Under the pieces are notes generated by a model. The model was not told the DNA's origin. It worked only from the letters and a program-made list of their open reading frames with translations, and made no database searches. A stretch of 64,000 bases of DNA from Microbacterium timonense. GTDB lineage: Bacteria; Actinomycetota; Actinomycetes; Actinomycetales; Microbacteriaceae. The translations under genes and the position numbers were made by a program. The DNA is taken from NCBI RefSeq assembly GCF_900292075.1, contig NZ_OLMV01000008.1, positions 1-64,000 on the forward strand. The letters run 5' to 3'. Below, in pieces: positions 57,563-64,000 of the stretch; positions within the stretch are counted from its first letter, which is position 1; each line of letters opens with the position of its first letter.

Positions 57563-58659
57563 TGACCATCACCGCTACGCCTCCGACCGCCGACGTCATC
57601 CCCACGCGATCGCAGCTCACGACCGGCCGGCTCCCCACGTGGGCCGTGTGGGGGCTCGTCGCCGGCTCGCTGGTCGTGATGCTCGTCGTCTTCGCGATCA
57701 TCGCGCTGGGCTCGCAGGAGGATCTGAACCTCGCCGGCTGGCTGGTCTCGTCGGGCCTGGTCTACCTGGTGCTCATCTTCACGATCTCCGCGATCGTCGA
57801 GAGCCGCCGCAAGGCGGTCGACCGCCTCATCACCGGCATCGTGACCTCCGCCTTCATCGTGGCCATGGTGCCGCTGGTGTCGGTCGCCTGGACGGTCATC
57901 GTCAAGGGGATCGCACGCTTCGATGCCGAGTTCTTCTCCAGCTCGATGCGCAACGTCGTCGGTGAGGGCGGCGGCGCTCTGCACGCGATCGTCGGCACGG
58001 TGCTCATCACCGGCATGGCGGCGCTGATCTCCATCCCCATCGGACTCATGGCGGCGATCTACCTCGTCGAGTACGGCGAGGGCAAGCGCCTCGGGCGCGG
58101 CATCACATTCCTGGTCGACGTCATGACCGGCATCCCCTCGATCGTCGCAGGCCTGTTCGCCTACGCACTGTTCGCGCTGTTCCTCGGCCCCGGCATCCGC
58201 ATGGGCTTCATGGGGTCCATCGCGCTGGCTGTGCTGATGATCCCCGTCGTCGTACGTTCGACGGAGGAGATGCTGCGGCTCGTACCGAACGAGCTCCGCG
58301 AGGCGGCCTATGCGCTGGGCGTTCCGAAGTGGCTCACGATCGTCAAGGTCGTGCTGCCCACCGCGATCGCCGGAATCACGACCGGCATCATGCTGTCGAT
58401 CTCGCGCGTCATCGGCGAGACGGCGCCCCTGCTCATCACCGCCGGCTTCACGAACAGCATGAACTACGACCTGTTCGACGGCCGCATGCAGACCCTCCCC
58501 GTCTTCACGTACACCGAGTACATGAACCAGGGCATCCCGCCCGAGGCATACGTCGACCGCGCGTGGGCGGGAGCGTTCACGCTCATCCTCATCGTGATGG
58601 TCCTGAACCTCATCGCCCGGATCATCGCCAAGGTGTTCTCGCCGAAGACCGGCCGCTGA
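57562..58659 (+). CDS. pstA: Phosphate ABC permease PstA
   Basis: A 365-aa inner-membrane partner of PstC with an extended N-terminus of two additional helices (about 28-75) before the core six. The coupling loop is [20 protein letters not shown] (about 248-267), and [15 protein letters not shown] is typical. The start overlaps the pstC stop by one base. It is longer than the ~290 aa of enteric PstA, as is common in actinobacteria. Confidence 0.95.
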   Translation: MTITATPPTADVIPTRSQLTTGRLPTWAVWGLVAGSLVVMLVVFAIIALGSQEDLNLAGWLVSSGLVYLVLIFTISAIVESRRKAVDRLITGIVTSAFIVAMVPLVSVAWTVIVKGIARFDAEFFSSSMRNVVGEGGGALHAIVGTVLITGMAALISIPIGLMAAIYLVEYGEGKRLGRGITFLVDVMTGIPSIVAGLFAYALFALFLGPGIRMGFMGSIALAVLMIPVVVRSTEEMLRLVPNELREAAYALGVPKWLTIVKVVLPTAIAGITTGIMLSISRVIGETAPLLITAGFTNSMNYDLFDGRMQTLPVFTYTEYMNQGIPPEAYVDRAWAGAFTLILIVMVLNLIARIIAKVFSPKTGR

Positions 58660-58681
58660 CCCCCGACCCGAAAGAACCGCC

Positions 58682-59461
58682 TTGTCCAAGAGCATCGAAG
58701 TCAATGACCTCAACGTCTACTACGGCGACTTCCTCGCCGTCGAAGGCGTCTCCCTCTCGATCGAGCCACGGAGCGTCACGGCCTTCATCGGGCCGTCCGG
58801 CTGCGGCAAGTCCACGTTCCTGCGCACCCTGAACCGCATGCACGAAGTCATCCCCGGCGCCCGTGTCGAGGGTGAGGTCCTCCTCGACGGCGACAACCTG
58901 TACGGCGCGGGGGTCGACCCCGTGCTGGTCCGCCGCCAGGTGGGCATGGTCTTCCAGCGCCCGAACCCCTTCCCCACGATGTCGATCCGCGAGAACGTGC
59001 TGGCCGGCGTCAAGCTCAACAACAAGCGCATCGCGAAGTCGGACGCCGACGCGCTCGTCGAGAAGTCGCTGCGCGGCGCGAACCTCTGGAACGAGGTCAA
59101 GGACCGTCTCGACAAGCCCGGCTCGGGCCTGTCGGGCGGCCAGCAGCAGCGCCTGTGCATCGCGCGCGCGATCGCCGTGGCGCCCGATGTGCTGCTGATG
59201 GACGAGCCGTGCTCGGCGCTGGACCCGATCTCGACCTACGCGATCGAGGAGCTCATCGGGGAACTGAAGAACGAGTACACCGTCGTGATCGTGACGCACA
59301 ACATGCAGCAGGCGTCGCGCGTGAGCGACAAGACCGCATTCTTCAACATCGCCGGCACCGGCAAGCCCGGCAAGCTGATCGAGTACAACGACACGACTGC
59401 CATCTTCACGACCCCCTCGGTGCAGGCCACCGAAGACTACGTCTCCGGCCGGTTCGGATAA
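58682..59461 (+). CDS. pstB: Phosphate ABC ATPase PstB
   Basis: A 259-aa ATPase. Walker A is GPSGCGKS (37-44, K43), the signature is [14 protein letters not shown], Walker B is [12 protein letters not shown], and the H-loop is [12 protein letters not shown] 58682 is the start, with GAAAGA about 7 nt upstream. It completes the pstSCAB operon and is followed by a terminator. Confidence 0.96.
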   Translation: MSKSIEVNDLNVYYGDFLAVEGVSLSIEPRSVTAFIGPSGCGKSTFLRTLNRMHEVIPGARVEGEVLLDGDNLYGAGVDPVLVRRQVGMVFQRPNPFPTMSIRENVLAGVKLNNKRIAKSDADALVEKSLRGANLWNEVKDRLDKPGSGLSGGQQQRLCIARAIAVAPDVLLMDEPCSALDPISTYAIEELIGELKNEYTVVIVTHNMQQASRVSDKTAFFNIAGTGKPGKLIEYNDTTAIFTTPSVQATEDYVSGRFG

Positions 59462-59480
59462 GTCGCTTCCACGGCCTCCC

Positions 59481-59507
59481 GAAGCCCTCGCCACCGGCGG
59501 GGGCTTC
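59481..59507. terminator. Bidirectional terminator, pstB / pabC
   Basis: GAAGCCCTCGCC (59481-59492) pairs with GGCGGGGGCTTC (59496-59507) with one G-T wobble; GTCGTTT follows. It lies between convergent genes. Confidence 0.78.
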
Positions 59508-59513
59508 GTCGTT

Positions 59514-60401
59514 TCAGTCCCGGGGGCTGAGCAGGTAGCGGTTGAAGGATGCCGTCAGCGGGGCGTCCACCGGGACCGCGACGCCGTCGATCGCCGTGAT
59601 GGGCGCGGCCAGGCGCACACTCGAGACCAGCCATGCGGCATCCGCTTCCTGTAGGGCACTCACGTCAAGCATCGCGTAGGCCGTCTCGTACCCCTGCTCC
59701 TCCAGATGCGAGAACAGGCTCAGCTGCGTCGTGCCGTGGAGGATCCCGCCGTTCGGCGCGGGGGTGAGGAACCGACCCTGGATGCGCAGGATCAGGGACG
59801 CCGTCGGGGCCTCGAGCACGAAGCCGTCGGAGGTCACGAAGATCGCGTCATCGGCCCCCCGTCTTCGCGCTTCTCGCAGTGCGGCCATGTTCACCGCGTA
59901 CGAGAGCGTCTTCGCGCCCAGCAGAAGCCAGGGAGCGGCGGCCGGGGTGGCGATGCCGTAGCCGCGGTCCAGTGTGACCACCCGGATCCCCTGCTCGCGC
60001 GCGGCGGTGTTGTCTGCCGCAGGGGCCACGGTGACCCAGGCGGTCGGCGCGGGCCCGTGCTCCACGCCGCGGCTGAGGATCAGCTTGATGACACCTTCCC
60101 CCTCACCAGGGGCGTGCGCCGCGGCGACGGCGACCGCCTGGCGCCACTGCGCGAGGTTCGGCGCGGCCAGATCGCAGATCCGGGCCGAATGCGCGAGCCG
60201 CTCCAGGTGGGCCTCGGTCTCCTGCGCGTGGCCGTCCACGACCGCGATCGATTCGAAGATGCCGTCGCCTCGCTGCGTGCTCAGCTCTCCGACGCTGAGG
60301 GCCGGCGCCGAGGGGTCGATGACGCGGAACGATCCGGCGAAGTCGGTGCGCGGATCGTCGGCGGCGGCGGGGTCGATCACGAGCGCGAATCGCAAGGTCA
60401 T
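59514..60401 (-). CDS. pabC: Class IV aminotransferase, aminodeoxychorismate lyase (PabC) type
   Basis: A 295-aa PLP enzyme. The catalytic lysine is K164 in LLGAKTLSYAVNM, and RGDGIFESIAVVDG and DGFVLEAPTASLIL are family landmarks. PabC makes 4-aminobenzoate for folate; a D-amino-acid or branched-chain transaminase is the alternative within the fold. Mycobacterial Rv0812 is the related neighbour of ygfZ. ATG 60401 lies 6 nt after TAGGCT, so the mRNA is leaderless. Confidence 0.85.
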   Translation of the reverse strand: MTLRFALVIDPAAADDPRTDFAGSFRVIDPSAPALSVGELSTQRGDGIFESIAVVDGHAQETEAHLERLAHSARICDLAAPNLAQWRQAVAVAAAHAPGEGEGVIKLILSRGVEHGPAPTAWVTVAPAADNTAAREQGIRVVTLDRGYGIATPAAAPWLLLGAKTLSYAVNMAALREARRRGADDAIFVTSDGFVLEAPTASLILRIQGRFLTPAPNGGILHGTTQLSLFSHLEEQGYETAYAMLDVSALQEADAAWLVSSVRLAAPITAIDGVAVPVDAPLTASFNRYLLSPRD

Positions 60402-60407
60402 GCCCCG

Positions 60408-60413
60408 AGCCTA
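60408..60413 (-). promoter_or_regulatory. -10 box of pabC
   Basis: TAGGCT on the leftward strand ends 6 nt before ATG 60401. Confidence 0.6.
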
Positions 60414-60445
60414 CGGCGTGGGAATGCCACGCCCCTCCCCTCGGT

Positions 60446-60540
60446 TACACTGGAACAGCCGGGCCGCAGTAACCCCGGGCTCCATCTTCTGCCGCTGCGA
60501 GCGGCCTTGCGCCGAGAGGCGTTCTGCGGCCCGGCTCTTT
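60446..60540 (+). ncRNA. Candidate structured small RNA
   Basis: A -10 box TACACT (60446-60451) predicts a transcript starting near 60457. That is exactly the first base of a perfect 13-bp stem P1: 60457-60469 pairs with 60524-60536. P1 encloses hairpins GCCGC-TGCGA-GCGGC (60491-60505) and CGCC-GAGA-GGCG (60510-60521) and a single-stranded CCCCGGGCTCCATCTTC segment. CTCTTTC follows P1 and could end transcription. No ORF on either strand explains the segment, which lies between two leftward genes. The family is not recognised. Confidence 0.5.
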
Positions 60541-60585
60541 CATGTCCGGGATCGTCGTCATGCCCGGCCCTCGCGGGCGCGGTGT

Positions 60586-61224
60586 TCAGCTCAGCGCGTC
60601 ACGGCGCCACAGCCCGGCGCAGACGGTGAGGTCCGCCGCGTAGTCCGACAGCCGCAGGGCCCGCGTGGTGAACGCCGACGCGCGCTCGGGCTCGGTGGCC
60701 TCGTAGTCGTCCGCCAGGTGGGTCGCACCGGACGCCTGCACGCGGCAGAACGCCGCGGCCCGGTCCAGCGCGACGGCGAAGTCGCCCTCGAAGAGCCCGC
60801 GAAGGATGGTGTCGACGAGCGCCACCAGCTCTTCCGGCCCAGCCGGCGAGGGCGCCCCCGCCACCACGTCGTCAGCGGACGCGAGTTCGGCGCGGCCGCG
60901 CTCGTAGAGCAGGGCGGCCGTGCGCGGGTCGTCGTGGATCATCAGCTGCACGAGGTACAGCCGCCACAGCGCACCGGGCAGAGTCCGCGCCGGAGAGCGC
61001 GACCAGAGCTCGGCGATGTCGTCGATGCCGTGCTCGTCGGTGAAGGCGACGAGGCGATCCACGATCGCCCCATCGGGGTCTGCCCGCACCCGGGCCAGCA
61101 GCGCGTGCGCCGTGGTGTGCGCGACGCGCGACACCTCGGCGGGATCCTCGGCCGAGAACACGCGGTCGAAGAGCTCCGCCGGCCGGCGGACGGGCTTGTG
61201 GAACTCCCGAGACGAGTCGCTCAT
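60586..61224 (-). CDS. Conserved hypothetical helical protein
   Basis: A 212-aa soluble protein, Ala/Leu-rich and mostly helical, with no membrane segment. Blocks such as HKPVRRPAELFDRVFSAED and LPGALWRLYLVQLMIHDDP look conserved, but I do not recognise a catalytic motif. Start ATG 61224 is fixed by TAGCCT 7 nt upstream; the frame opens upstream to 61293 without a promoter or ribosome site. Such proteins are sometimes misnamed as polymerase subunits in actinobacterial annotation. Function is unknown. Confidence 0.75.
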   Translation of the reverse strand: MSDSSREFHKPVRRPAELFDRVFSAEDPAEVSRVAHTTAHALLARVRADPDGAIVDRLVAFTDEHGIDDIAELWSRSPARTLPGALWRLYLVQLMIHDDPRTAALLYERGRAELASADDVVAGAPSPAGPEELVALVDTILRGLFEGDFAVALDRAAAFCRVQASGATHLADDYEATEPERASAFTTRALRLSDYAADLTVCAGLWRRDALS

Positions 61225-61231
61225 TCGGTCC

Positions 61232-61237
61232 AGGCTA
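61232..61237 (-). promoter_or_regulatory. -10 box of the hypothetical gene
   Basis: TAGCCT on the leftward strand ends 7 nt before ATG 61224. Confidence 0.5.
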
Positions 61238-61307
61238 CTCGCCGCGACGAGCGCCGGCTCGCGCTCCAGCGCTGCGGCCCAGGGCAGGCACAAGGTCGAC
61301 GCCCCGC

Positions 61308-61715
61308 TCAGACCTGGTTGATCCGGATGTGGTTGCCGGCCGGGTCCCGGAAGGCGGCGTCACGAGGACCCCAGCCCTGCTCCTTCGGCTCCTGCAGCAC
61401 CTCGGCGCCGAACGAGCGCAGCCGTTCGAACGTCGCGTCCAGGTCCGTCGTCGTGAAGACGTAGGGCCCGGGACCGGATCCCTTCACGACGAGGCGCTGG
61501 AGTGCTTCGCCGTCCTCGGGCGAACGCCCCGCGGTCGGATCCGACACGACCAGCGACAGCCCGGGCTGACCGGGGAAGCCGAAGCTCACCCAGCGGTGGC
61601 CGTCGTACGCGACGTCGTTGACGATCTCCAGTCCGAGTCCGTCGCGGTAGAAGGGGATGGCGGCGTCGACGTCGTCGACGGTGATGGGGCTGTAGGCCAG
61701 TGAGATGTTCGTCAT
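61308..61715 (-). CDS. VOC-family (glyoxalase/dioxygenase-like) protein
   Basis: A 135-aa protein of two paired beta-alpha-beta-beta-beta modules. AIPFYRDGLGLEIVNDVAYD, YVFTTTDLDATFERL and AAFRDPAGNHIRINQV are typical. Such proteins bind a metal or small ligand and serve as lyases, dioxygenases or antibiotic-binding proteins. Metal ligands are not obvious enough to assign. ATG 61715 lies 7 nt after TAGCCT. An AraC-type regulator gene precedes it by 76 bp with its own promoter; this gene pair is common in actinobacteria. Confidence 0.88.
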   Translation of the reverse strand: MTNISLAYSPITVDDVDAAIPFYRDGLGLEIVNDVAYDGHRWVSFGFPGQPGLSLVVSDPTAGRSPEDGEALQRLVVKGSGPGPYVFTTTDLDATFERLRSFGAEVLQEPKEQGWGPRDAAFRDPAGNHIRINQV

Positions 61716-61722
61716 GTCCGTC

Positions 61723-61728
61723 AGGCTA
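61723..61728 (-). promoter_or_regulatory. -10 box of the VOC gene
   Basis: TAGCCT on the leftward strand ends 7 nt before ATG 61715. Confidence 0.5.
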
Positions 61729-61791
61729 CGGCGCGACCGGCAGCGGGTGCTTCTCCGATCGTGCTCGGTTCACCGGTGGGCCGCCGGTCGG

Positions 61792-62199
61792 TCAGGCGTA
61801 GCGTGTGGGCCGAGTGAGGATCTTCGCGACGCACAGCGGCATCGCCTCGGCCGCGTCGTGGGAGCGCGCCCGATACGAGCTCGGCGACTCCCCCACGATG
61901 TCGCGGAAGGTCGAGCTGAACGAGCCGAGCGAGGTGGCGCCGACCGCGACACAGGCATCCGTCACGGAGATCCCGTCGCGCAGCAGCGCCATGGCCCGTT
62001 CGATGCGGCGGGTCATGAGATACCCGTACGGCGTCTCGCCGTACGCAGCCTTGAACTCCCGCGAGAAGTGCGCCGGAGACATGTGCGCGGCCGCCGCCAT
62101 GGTGGGCACGTCCAGCGGCTGCGCGTAATCGCGGTCCATGAGGTCGCGTGCACGGCGCAGGTGCGCGAGGGTCTGGGTCGTCTGCGAGGCGGATGCCAC
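61792..62199 (-). CDS. Short AraC-family regulator
   Basis: A 135-aa protein that is almost only the AraC DNA-binding domain (about 10-110), with both helix-turn-helices (VPTMAAAAHMSPAHFSREF and VTDACVAVGATSLGSFSSTF) and no ligand domain, as in SoxS/MarA. The C-terminal tail (about 112-135) is unusual. GTG 62199 lies 6 nt after TAGCCT. It probably controls the VOC gene downstream. Confidence 0.9.
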   Translation of the reverse strand: MASASQTTQTLAHLRRARDLMDRDYAQPLDVPTMAAAAHMSPAHFSREFKAAYGETPYGYLMTRRIERAMALLRDGISVTDACVAVGATSLGSFSSTFRDIVGESPSSYRARSHDAAEAMPLCVAKILTRPTRYA

Positions 62200-62205
62200 G
62201 TCTTC

Positions 62206-62211
62206 AGGCTA
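62206..62211 (-). promoter_or_regulatory. -10 box of the AraC gene
   Basis: TAGCCT on the leftward strand ends 6 nt before GTG 62199. Confidence 0.5.
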
Positions 62212-62235
62212 GCGCCCGGCCGCGGCTGGCGGCCT

Positions 62236-63303
62236 TCAGTCCGTCGGGATCTCGACGATGCGCTCGCCGGACGCCTCGCCCTCGGGCGCGCCGCCGGCAG
62301 GCTCCACGGTCATCACGATGGTGTCGCCGGGAGCGAGCTCGCCCTTCAGCAGGACGGTCGCCGCGCCGTCGGCGCCGGCGCGGAAGGTGCCGGCCGGGAT
62401 CTCGTCGCCGTCGCGGAGCAGCCACAGCTCGAAAGTGCGGTCGCGGTCGATCGCCGGAAGACCGGTCGCCTCCACGACGGCACGGCCCACCGATGGCGCC
62501 CAGTGCGCCGTGGCCGCTCCACCATCGGTCAGTTCCTCGGTCGCGGTCTGCGAATCCGGCGCATCCTGGATCTGCTGCAGGGCGGCGACCTCGGGCGGAC
62601 GGTTCACGTACTCGTTGAGGGTGGCCACTGCGAAGCCCACGGCGACGAGCAGCACCACGGCCGCCACCAGTCCCACGACTCCGCGGGTCCAGTTGCGGCG
62701 CTCGACCGCCTGGATCGTCGCCGTCGTGGGCGCGGGCTCGACGAAGGACTCCTCAGCGTCGACAGAGTCCGGAGCTGTCCACGGCACCCCAGGCGGCGCC
62801 TGGGCGGCGGTGGCGGCATCGACAGGGGGAAGCCGCGGTGTCCCAGAGATCCGCGTCAGAACCGTGGATCGGGTTCTCAGCGGGGGCACCTCCTCCCGCG
62901 TGCGCTCGTCCGCCGGCGGCGCGTCCGCCGTCGGCGCGGCGCCTCGGCGCTCACGGCGCAGCATCGGCTGGTCGTCGCCGGCGGGACGTCCGGCCGCCTC
63001 GGCGGCGTGCCTCTCCGCGATCGCCAGCACCCACTCCCTGCCCGCTTCGGCGACGGGGTCGAAGCGCCACGCCGTCGTCCACACATCGACGAACACCGCC
63101 TCGAGCACCTCCTCGCCCCCGTCGCGGTCGAGACCCCGGTGGAGGATCAGACCGAACACACGCGGCGAGAGCAGGTCGTACAGGCGCGCCAGCGCCGCCT
63201 GCTCGCCCGAGGCGATGCGCTGCAACAGCTCACCGACGCGGTCCACGGGGGCGGACGCGTCCTTGGGCACATCCAGACCGTCGATCACCATGTCCTCCAG
63301 CAT
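62236..63303 (-). CDS. Fusion of sigma region 2-like domain and RskA-type anti-sigma domain
   Basis: A 355-aa membrane protein. Residues about 20-105 resemble ECF sigma region 2 (LARLYDLLSPRVFGLILHRG and EEVLEAVFVDVWTTAWRF); no region 4 is present. A Pro/Arg-rich linker (about 110-200) leads to a single membrane helix (about 207-229). An extracytoplasmic RskA-like domain follows (about 233-355, FELWLLRDGDEIPAGTF). RskA proteins normally carry a zinc anti-sigma domain where the sigma-like part is here. It might sequester a partner by mimicry, or act as a membrane-held transcription factor; both are inference. No separate sigma gene is adjacent; a kinase gene is divergent. Confidence 0.82.
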   Translation of the reverse strand: MLEDMVIDGLDVPKDASAPVDRVGELLQRIASGEQAALARLYDLLSPRVFGLILHRGLDRDGGEEVLEAVFVDVWTTAWRFDPVAEAGREWVLAIAERHAAEAAGRPAGDDQPMLRRERRGAAPTADAPPADERTREEVPPLRTRSTVLTRISGTPRLPPVDAATAAQAPPGVPWTAPDSVDAEESFVEPAPTTATIQAVERRNWTRGVVGLVAAVVLLVAVGFAVATLNEYVNRPPEVAALQQIQDAPDSQTATEELTDGGAATAHWAPSVGRAVVEATGLPAIDRDRTFELWLLRDGDEIPAGTFRAGADGAATVLLKGELAPGDTIVMTVEPAGGAPEGEASGERIVEIPTD

Positions 63304-63477
63304 GCCTCAGACCGTCGTCACGGGCCCTCCCGGCCTGTCTGCCGAGGCCGCTTGCATCGAATCGGCACCGCGTCAAGGCCGTGGAGCCGATTTCCTGCGG
63401 CTCCTACGTTGGGGGAGGTCCGGACCGCCGTGCACTCCCTCCACAGCGGTCCGCGACGGGGAGGATCATGACCGACG

Positions 63478-64000
63478 TGCGCGAATCCGACGCGCTTTCG
63501 ACCGGTGAGCTGCTGGCCGGGCGGTACCAGCTGCTCGAGCGGATCGGCGAAGGCGGCATGGCGCGGGTGTACCGCGCCTTGGACAATCACCTCCAGCGCA
63601 CGGTGGCGGTCAAGGTCTTCCGCGACACGACCGACGGCATCGGATCGGTGGAGCGCGCCCTGTCCGAGACCACGCTCCTGGCATCCGTCAGTCACCACGC
63701 CCTGGTGACCGTGTACGACGCGCACGTCTCCGAAGACGACGCCAGCTACTTCGTGATGGAGCACGTCAACGGCATCACTCTCCGGGATCTCATCGCGCGT
63801 GGACCCGTCGGGATCGAGACGGTCGGGATGATCGCGATGGACCTCGCCGAAGGACTCCACGTCGCGCACACCGCGGGCATCGTGCACCGCGACATCAAAC
63901 CGTCCAATGTGCTCCTGGAGGCATCCCCCCTGCCGGGGCGCACCTGGCGCGCCAAGCTCGCCGATTTCGGCATCGCGTATCTGCGCGACTCCACGCGTGT
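63478..64000 (+). CDS. Serine/threonine protein kinase, N-terminal part (PknB type)
   Basis: The first 174 codons of a Hanks-type kinase running off the right edge. The glycine loop IGEGGMARVY is at about 26-35, the ATP lysine is in VAVKVF (about 50), the hinge is FVMEHVNG, the catalytic loop VHRDIKPSN is near 140-148, and DFG is near 163. ATG 63478 has GGGGAGGA upstream. The 174 bp before it, to the fusion gene, hold the divergent promoters. Whether it has a membrane helix or PASTA domains lies outside the window. Confidence 0.93.

Overview
The window is 64 kb of very GC-rich, densely coding actinobacterial chromosome, most likely from the Microbacteriaceae and plausibly Microbacterium. The lineage call rests on content rather than a search: CarD, a SenX3-RegX3 pair, a GlnR-type regulator, DUF3027 and DUF3263 proteins, an XPB-type helicase with its partner, a WXG100 protein, a fused IspDF, and many genes whose -10 box lies 6-8 nt before the start codon (leaderless transcripts). 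No transposase, integrase, prophage or CRISPR locus was seen.

Layout. 1-1.8 kb: a DUF559-type nuclease gene bracketed by 72-bp palindromic repeats, four of them in a tandem array. 1.8-16.7 kb: serC, then a TetR gene divergent from an Opp/Dpp-type ABC importer operon ending in a GH3 beta-glucosidase, then DUF3027, a cold-shock protein, a small membrane protein, and a helicase-associated protein with XPB helicase. 16.8-27 kb: a secreted 5'-nucleotidase; a membrane protein/TetR divergent pair with two operators; a pterin-type operon (folE, flavoprotein reductase, folP2-like, RibD-C reductase) divergent from a SufR-like regulator; a two-component system; a lone WXG100 gene. 27-34.4 kb: groL with two CIRCE operators, a cold-shock gene, LytR_C and DUF3263 proteins, msrB with a nitroreductase, a YdcZ-type transporter, tRNA-Thr, and a DsbA-like membrane protein without a CxxC motif.

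34.5-48 kb: a lone sugar-importer ATPase behind a structured leader, a kinase-like DUF4032 protein, rlmB-cysS, ispDF-carD, regX3-senX3 divergent from phoU, and gpmA. 48-60.4 kb: ygfZ, a nitrobindin-like protein, a 37-residue microprotein, glnR-like, ppk, a MutT1-like protein, pstSCAB, and pabC. 60.4-64 kb: a candidate structured RNA, VOC and AraC genes, a protein joining a sigma region 2-like domain to an RskA-like anti-sigma domain, and the start of a Ser/Thr kinase.

The main physiological theme is phosphate. SenX3-RegX3, PhoU, Ppk, PstSCAB and probably the nucleotidase belong together, and GTTCACC-type direct repeats with an 11-bp period lie before phoU/senX3, ppk and pstS. A second theme is oligosaccharide use (Opp importer plus GH3, and the MsiK-like ATPase). 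The least explained items are the palindromic array with its nuclease, the RNA at 60457-60540, and the sigma/anti-sigma fusion. All assignments come from reading the sequence; no database search or folding program was run.
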